Below, one piece after another: positions 5,782 through 9,194 of a stretch of DNA of 9,194 nt. This DNA is from Rhizobacter sp. (GTDB taxonomy: Bacteria > Pseudomonadota > Gammaproteobacteria > Burkholderiales > Burkholderiaceae_C). Numbering within the stretch: the first letter of the stretch is position 1; every line of letters starts with the position of its first letter. The stretch is from the NCBI GenBank assembly GCA_025351675.1, contig JANXVK010000537.1:1-9194 (forward strand), read 5' to 3'. The notes beneath the pieces were generated by a model that was not told where the DNA came from, searched no databases, and saw nothing but the letters and a program-made list of their open reading frames with translations. The position numbers were made by a program, and so were the translations under genes.

Positions 5782-6600
5782 ATGACCGGCGGCCTCGGCT
5801 GGCAACTGGTTGTCGAACTGCTGCTCCTCGGCTCGGTCACCGGCTTTCTCGCCGGCTTGCTCGGCATCGGCGGCGGCATGCTGATGGTGCCGTTCATGAC
5901 TTTCGTGCTGTCGGCCAGGGGCATGCCGGCGGAGTACGTCGTCAAGATGGCGATCGCGACCTCGCTGGCGACGATCTGCTTCACCTCGATCGCGTCGGTG
6001 CGCGCGCACCACCAGCGCGGCGCGGTGCTGTGGCCGGTCGCGAAGCTGCTCGCCCCGGGCATCGTGCTCGGTTCGCTGCTCGGCGCGCAGATCGCGAAGG
6101 CGCTGCCGTCGCAGGCGCTGGCGATCCTGTTTGCCCTGTTCGTCAGCTTCTCGGCCACGCAGATGCTGATCGACAGGAAGCCGAAGCCCTCGCGTCAGTT
6201 GCCCGGCACCGGCGGCATGCTCGCGGCCGGCGGCGTGATCGGGCTGCTCGCGTCGCTGGTCGGCGCAGGCGGTGCGTTCGTCTCGGTGCCGTTCATGACT
6301 TGGTGCAACGTGAAGATCCACAACGCCGTCGCAACCTCGGCAGCGCTCGGCTTCCCGATCGCGGTGGCCGGCACGCTCGGCTACGTGATTGCCGGGTGGT
6401 CGCTGCACGACATGCCGCCGGGCACGATCGGCTTCATCTACCTGCCGGCACTGATCACGATCTCGATCGCCAGCGTCATCACCGCGCCATTCGGCGCGCG
6501 CAGCGCCCATGCGATGGATGTGCGCAAGCTCAAGCGGGTGTTCGCATGCCTGCTGTTCGGCCTGGCGGCCTGGATGGTCAGCAACGCGCTGAGCTTCTAG
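5782..6600 (+). CDS. Sulfite exporter TauE/SafE family membrane protein
   Basis: A 272-residue polytopic membrane protein of the TauE/SafE (DUF81) family, implicated in moving sulfite, sulfonate-derived or other organic anions across the inner membrane; the substrate here is not known. It has the family's internal repeat: LGIGGGMLMVPFM at 27-39 corresponds to VGAGGAFVSVPFM at 160-172, and AIATSLA at 57-63 to AVATSAAL at 182-189. About eight hydrophobic segments are visible, roughly 8-40, 57-73, 88-104, 110-130, 145-175, 183-205, 216-236 and 253-268. A cytoplasmic basic loop (DRKPKPSR) separates the halves. It starts 10 bases after the EVE gene without a strong ribosome binding site, so the two may be co-transcribed. 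It converges with the GGDEF gene, with only six bases between the stops. Confidence 0.9.
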   Translation: MTGGLGWQLVVELLLLGSVTGFLAGLLGIGGGMLMVPFMTFVLSARGMPAEYVVKMAIATSLATICFTSIASVRAHHQRGAVLWPVAKLLAPGIVLGSLLGAQIAKALPSQALAILFALFVSFSATQMLIDRKPKPSRQLPGTGGMLAAGGVIGLLASLVGAGGAFVSVPFMTWCNVKIHNAVATSAALGFPIAVAGTLGYVIAGWSLHDMPPGTIGFIYLPALITISIASVITAPFGARSAHAMDVRKLKRVFACLLFGLAAWMVSNALSF

Positions 6601-6606
6601 CGCGAA

Positions 6607-7656
6607 TCAGCTCGCGGCAAGCTCGAAGCGAATGCTCGCCAGCGCCACGTGATTGCCACCGCGCTTTTGCGCCTCGCGCAGCGCGATCTCGGCGGCCTGC
6701 ATCAGATCGGCCTCGCTGTGCGCGGTGTGCGGAAAGCTCGCCACACCCATCGACACGGTGAAGCCGAGATCGCGCCCGCCAAGCACGACGATCTGGGTCG
6801 CGCACTGACGGCGCAGCCCTTCCATCCGTGAATGCGCGGTGGCCAGGCCCACGCCCGAGAGCAGCACCGCAAAACGATCTTCGTCGAGCCGGCACGACGC
6901 GTCCATCGCGCGGGTGTTGCTGCGCAGCAGCCGGCCGAGCGCTTCGAGGACGCGGGTGCGTGCGTCGCTGCCGGCCGACTTGACCGCATCGCTGAGCGGG
7001 TCGAGCGCGATCGACACGAGCGCGAACTCACGGTGCTCGCGCGACGACAGATCGACCTCGCGGCGCAGTTGGTCGTCGAAGTGCAGGCGTTGGTACAGGC
7101 CGGTCGCGCCATCGCGCAGGCTCGGATCCTGGGTCTCGCGCCGCAGGGTTTCGGTGGCGAGCTGCTGCTGCTCGAGTTGCACCAGCGCCTGCTTCAACTG
7201 GTGCTCGCGCTGCCGCGTGGCGGTGCGGTCGGTCCAGACGCACAACACATGGCGAGCGGGCCGGCCGTTCGCGCCCGGCAGCGCCATGCGCGTAACGCTG
7301 AACTCGCGCCGCTGCCCGTCGCGATCGATCTTGTGCTCGCTCAGCGCCGGCGCGTCGTGAGCCAGTGTGGTCTGCTCGGCGGCGCGCATCGCGGCCGCCT
7401 GAGCCGGTTCGAGCAGGTCGGCATCGGTCGCGGCCAGCATCGCGGCAGGCGAACGCCCGAACAGCGCCGCCATCGCCGGGTTCACATGCAGGTAACGACC
7501 GGATGCAACCTCCTTGATCGACAGCAGCACATCGACCCGGTCGACCATTTCCAGCAGCACCGCGGCCAGCCCGGCCGCGTCGGCGTCGAGCTCGCGCGCT
7601 AGCAGGCGCGCCACCTCGGTGCGCTCTTGTGAGAGAGCCGGTGTCGTTTGGTTCAT
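6607..7656 (-). CDS. PAS domain protein with a degenerate, probably inactive GGDEF domain
   Basis: A 349-residue signalling protein. Residues about 35-145 form a PAS domain (VDVLLSIKEVASGRYLHVNPAM, LFGRSP, ...HVLCVWTDRT). Residues 148-178 form a Gln-rich coiled-coil linker, and about 182-340 a GGDEF-type fold (DGATGLYQRLHFDDQL, FALVSIALDPL, VSMGVASFPH, ALREAQKRGGN). The catalytic GGDEF signature reads DEDRF (258-262), so both glycines and the glutamate are lost and cyclase activity is unlikely. The I-site RxxD is present as RAMD (249-252), exactly five residues before the signature, so c-di-GMP binding remains possible. The ATG at 7656 is chosen because AAGGA lies nine bases upstream; longer in-frame starts (ATG 7731, TTG 7737) add an unconserved, Pro-rich stretch. 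No membrane segment or signal peptide, so it is cytoplasmic. Confidence 0.87.
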   Translation of the reverse strand: MNQTTPALSQERTEVARLLARELDADAAGLAAVLLEMVDRVDVLLSIKEVASGRYLHVNPAMAALFGRSPAAMLAATDADLLEPAQAAAMRAAEQTTLAHDAPALSEHKIDRDGQRREFSVTRMALPGANGRPARHVLCVWTDRTATRQREHQLKQALVQLEQQQLATETLRRETQDPSLRDGATGLYQRLHFDDQLRREVDLSSREHREFALVSIALDPLSDAVKSAGSDARTRVLEALGRLLRSNTRAMDASCRLDEDRFAVLLSGVGLATAHSRMEGLRRQCATQIVVLGGRDLGFTVSMGVASFPHTAHSEADLMQAAEIALREAQKRGGNHVALASIRFELAAS

Positions 7657-7665
7657 TGAATCTTG

Positions 7666-7670
7666 TCCTT
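7666..7670 (-). promoter_or_regulatory. Ribosome binding site deciding the PAS-GGDEF start
   Basis: AAGGA on the minus strand, nine bases upstream of ATG 7656. The longer in-frame starts upstream have no comparable site, so this supports the shorter protein. Confidence 0.6.
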
Positions 7671-7842
7671 CGGGCGGTGTCGGCGGCACACCACGGCCGG
7701 TCGTTTCATCTTGGTCTCGGGGGCCCGCCATTGGCAAGCGCGAAGCGCCGAATCGCGGCCCCGACCCCTAACTTGATGATAGCTTCGCGGGCTGCCCGTG
7801 CGCACCGATTGGCCGACGGGTGCGGCGCCCCGGCGCGCGCTT

Positions 7843-7858
7843 TGGCACGGTATTCGCA
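7843..7858 (+). promoter_or_regulatory. Sigma-54 (RpoN) promoter before the nitrate transporter remnant
   Basis: TGGCACGGTATTCGCA matches the -24/-12 consensus TGGCACG-N4-TTGCW in all but one base (TCGC for TTGC). The invariant GG (7844-7845) and GC (7856-7857) are exactly ten bases apart. Transcription would start near 7869 and run into a GGAGG (7895-7899) and the transporter remnant. Sigma-54 promoters with NtrC are usual for nitrate assimilation genes, which fits the locus. Confidence 0.72.
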
Positions 7859-7938
7859 CTGGCCCGAGCCCGCCATTCCGAACCCGTGGGGATCGGAGGC
7901 ACTTTGAACACCAGACCTCGCGCCATCACACGGCCTGC

Positions 7939-8457
7939 CTGTTCGAGAAAGACGGGTGGGCCTTCAGCCTGATCTGCATCATCACCTTCGGCGGCTTCAT
8001 CGGCCTCGCGAGCTTCTTGCCGACGTCTTTCCACGACCAGTTCAAGGTCACCGAGGTCGAGGCCGGGCAACTCACGATGCTGGCCACGCTGATGGGCTCG
8101 GCGGTGCGCGTGGTCGGCGGCTACGTGTCGGACCGCGTCGGCGGCAGCAACACGCTCAGCGCGGTGCCGATCGGCGTGTGCGTGTCGCTGGTGCTGTGCG
8201 GGTCGGCCGGGCAGTCGCTGACGATCACGACGCTGCTGTTCATACTGTGGTTCGAGATGCTGGGCGCCGGCAACGGCGCGCTGTTCCAGCTCGTGCCGCT
8301 GCGCTGGCCGCTGACGACCGCGCTGGCCGGCTCGATGATCGGCGGAATCGGCGCGCTCGGCGGCGGCTTCATCCCGAACGCGATGGGGCAATCGAAGCAG
8401 CTCGCTGGAACCTGCCTCTGGGGCTTCGTCGGGTCCGCGGCGTTGGCGGCCGTGATG
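7939..8457 (+). pseudogene. Remnant of a NarK/NasA-type nitrate transporter (MFS)
   Basis: About 173 codons of the C-terminal half of a major-facilitator nitrate/nitrite transporter. Recognisable segments: EKDGWAFSL, ITFGGFIGLASFLPTSFHDQF, GSAVRVVGGYVSDRVGG (the MFS loop motif), GAGNGALFQLVPLRWP (nitrate signature-like), GALGGGFIPNAMGQSKQ, and a final WGFVGSAALAAVM. The family is usually above 400 residues. The first six or so helices are missing, and upstream in-frame sequence has no similarity to them. At the other end the frame runs at 8457 into the antisense of the phosphatase remnant, removing the last few dozen residues. No plausible start precedes the conserved part; a TTG after GGAGG at 7904 is in another frame. 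A sigma-54 promoter survives upstream. Non-functional with high confidence. Confidence 0.85.
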
Positions 8458-8926
8458 AGCCCGACCGCACGGGTCAGACGGCTGCGCAGATCGGGGTGAT
8501 CGAAGGCGTGGTCTTGCGTCAGGCGCCGCAACTCCCCGGCGCACAACAGCCAGGCGCGGGTGTCGCCGACGTGCCCGAGCGTCCATGTGTGGCCGCGCAC
8601 CACGCGCGGTTAACGTTGTCATTGCCGAGGCTTCGGCACGCCGGTTGTGGGCTACCAGCCAAGTGGTGTGCGCCGAGATCGCGCGGTCGAGCACCACGAT
8701 GGTGTCCCAAGTCTCGGGCGCGGCGAAGTAGTCTTCGACCAGGCTCAGCACGCTGGTCTGCGCCGCCATCCGGCCCTCACCTCCGGCCGAGACGCCATCG
8801 GCGATCGCCGCGATCAGGCCGCGCGATTCGTCGCCGAGCGCGTCGCGGCACACCGCCGCGAAGTCGTCGTTCAAAGCACGCAAGCCAGCGCTCGCTGGAC
8901 AGGCCGATCTCGACATCGAAGCTCAT
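8457..8926 (-). pseudogene. Remnant of a PP2C-type Ser/Thr phosphatase, truncated and frameshifted
   Basis: N-terminal part (about 155 codons) of a PP2C-family phosphatase. The start MSFDVEIGLSSE lies at 8926-8891. A frameshift near 8889 (one base missing) moves to AGLRALNDDFAAV and the core GLIAAIADGVSAGGEGRMAAQTSV, WDTIVVLDRAISAHTTWL and ASAMTTLTA. A second frameshift near 8604 (two bases missing) moves to VVRGHTWTLGHVGDTRAWLL and DHPDLRSRLTRAVGL. At 8457 the sequence stops and the opposite-strand transporter remnant begins. Metal-binding landmarks NDDF, ADGVS and HVGDTR are present. As I recall, several Burkholderiales carry a PP2C phosphatase, often fused to a Ser/Thr kinase, beside nitrate transporter and nirB genes; any kinase part is gone here. 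Two indels plus truncation make it a pseudogene. Confidence 0.82.
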
Positions 8927-8945
8927 GGATTTTGTTGGTGCCATT

Positions 8946-8963
8946 GCGCACGATTCTGTGCGC
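8946..8963. promoter_or_regulatory. Palindrome, candidate NtrC-type enhancer site upstream of nirB
   Basis: GCGCAC-GATTCT-GTGCGC is a perfect inverted repeat with 6-base arms, about 70 bases before the nirB sigma-54 promoter. It resembles the NtrC consensus (GCAC-N7-GTGC) but with a spacer of six. A second, imperfect GCGC-N7-GTGC is at 9000-9014. Sigma-54 promoters need an upstream activator site, so the position makes sense. The regulator is inferred. Confidence 0.45.
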
Positions 8964-9034
8964 CAAGGAGGTAAATCCGACAAACCATGCAGGTTTCCTG
9001 CGCGGCACTGGTGCGGCATGCACTGCACAGCGGC

Positions 9035-9050
9035 TGGCATTCAGCTTGCT
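9035..9050 (+). promoter_or_regulatory. Sigma-54 (RpoN) promoter of nirB
   Basis: TGGCATTCAGCTTGCT fits TGGCACG-N4-TTGCW, with invariant GG (9036-9037) and GC (9048-9049) exactly ten bases apart and a perfect TTGCT. Transcription would start near 9061, leaving a leader of about 32 bases before the nirB ATG. This implies nitrogen-limitation control by an NtrC-like activator. Confidence 0.75.
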
Positions 9051-9092
9051 GATGGAAGGCATCGCTGCGCCCACGCGGCAGGAGAACGCCCG

Positions 9093-9194
9093 ATGAAAAA
9101 GATGAAGCTCGTGATGGTCGGCAATGGCATGGCCGGCGTGCGCACGCTCGAAGAGCTGATCAAGATCGCACCCGATCTGTACGACATCACGGTC
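9093..9194 (+). CDS. nirB: Assimilatory nitrite reductase large subunit NirB, N-terminus only
   Basis: The first 34 codons of NirB, the NAD(P)H-dependent sirohaem nitrite reductase that makes ammonium in the cytoplasm. The start reads MKKMKLVMVGNGMAGVRTLE, with the FAD-binding GNGMAG at residues 10-15 followed by Arg17, then ELIKIAPDLYDITV, all as in NirB. AGGAG (9080-9084) lies eight bases upstream of the ATG and supports the start. The remaining 800 or so residues lie beyond the window. Unlike its neighbours it shows no damage in the visible part. Confidence 0.9.
   Translation, partial: MKKMKLVMVGNGMAGVRTLEELIKIAPDLYDITV

Noticed and set aside
6590..6620. Possible bidirectional terminator between the convergent transporter and PAS-GGDEF genes
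   Set aside because: Only six bases separate the stops, and I see no stable hairpin with a T-run.
7776..7781. TATCAT on the minus strand as a -10 box for the PAS-GGDEF gene
   Set aside because: It matches five of six bases, but no -35 is found at a suitable distance and the leader would be over 100 bases. Not strong enough to list.
7768..8916. Minus-strand open frame of 382 codons read as one protein
   Set aside because: Only the first 110 or so codons are PP2C-like. After the frameshift at 8604 the frame is out of register, and from 8457 down it is antisense to the transporter remnant, giving Arg/His/Asp-rich nonsense.
8965..9052. AAGGAGGT followed by ATG at 8987, a 21-codon ORF upstream of nirB
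   Set aside because: The ribosome-binding-like sequence is 14 bases from the ATG, too far, and the ORF runs through the sigma-54 promoter of nirB. Chance is the simpler explanation.

Overview
The window is high-GC and gene-dense, and looks like the chromosome of a betaproteobacterium of the order Burkholderiales (a Rubrivivax/Leptothrix/Methylibium-like relative fits, but the genus is inferred). The reasons are the order zapB-like / zapA / 6S RNA, an EVE-domain protein close to its Burkholderiales form, codon use, and an NirB-type nitrite reductase behind a sigma-54 promoter.

Bases 1-4426, minus strand: a vitamin B12 acquisition operon. From its promoter it reads cobalamin riboswitch, btuB (outer-membrane receptor), cobU (cobinamide salvage kinase/guanylyltransferase), a 20-codon ORF, btuF (periplasmic binding protein) and btuC (inner-membrane permease, cut by the window edge). 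Spacing is very tight: 10 bases between btuB and cobU, then ATGA, TGATG and ATGA stop/start overlaps. The genes form an uptake and salvage path from outer membrane to cytoplasm.

Bases 4434-5771, plus strand: a divergent promoter pair separates the B12 operon from a cell-division pair (ZapB-like coiled-coil protein and ZapA, overlapping by ATGA). A 6S RNA gene with its own -10 box follows, then an EVE-domain protein.

Bases 5782-7656: a TauE/SafE-type membrane transporter (plus) converges with a PAS + degenerate GGDEF protein (minus). The latter has lost the GGDEF catalytic signature but keeps an RxxD c-di-GMP inhibitory site.

Bases 7843-9194: a decayed nitrate assimilation locus. A sigma-54 promoter leads into a nitrate transporter (NarK/NasA family) without its N-terminal half. 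This is joined tail-to-tail to the N-terminal part of an opposite-strand PP2C-type phosphatase carrying two frameshifts. Beyond lies a second sigma-54 promoter, a GTGC-type palindrome and the intact start of nirB, which runs off the window. The pattern suggests deletions removed nitrate uptake and its associated phosphatase while nirB kept its promoter.

I found no CRISPR array, tRNA, rRNA or insertion sequence. No wholly new system is evident. The most unusual items are the coupled mini-ORF in the B12 operon, the catalytically dead GGDEF protein with an intact I-site, and the scar in the nitrate locus.
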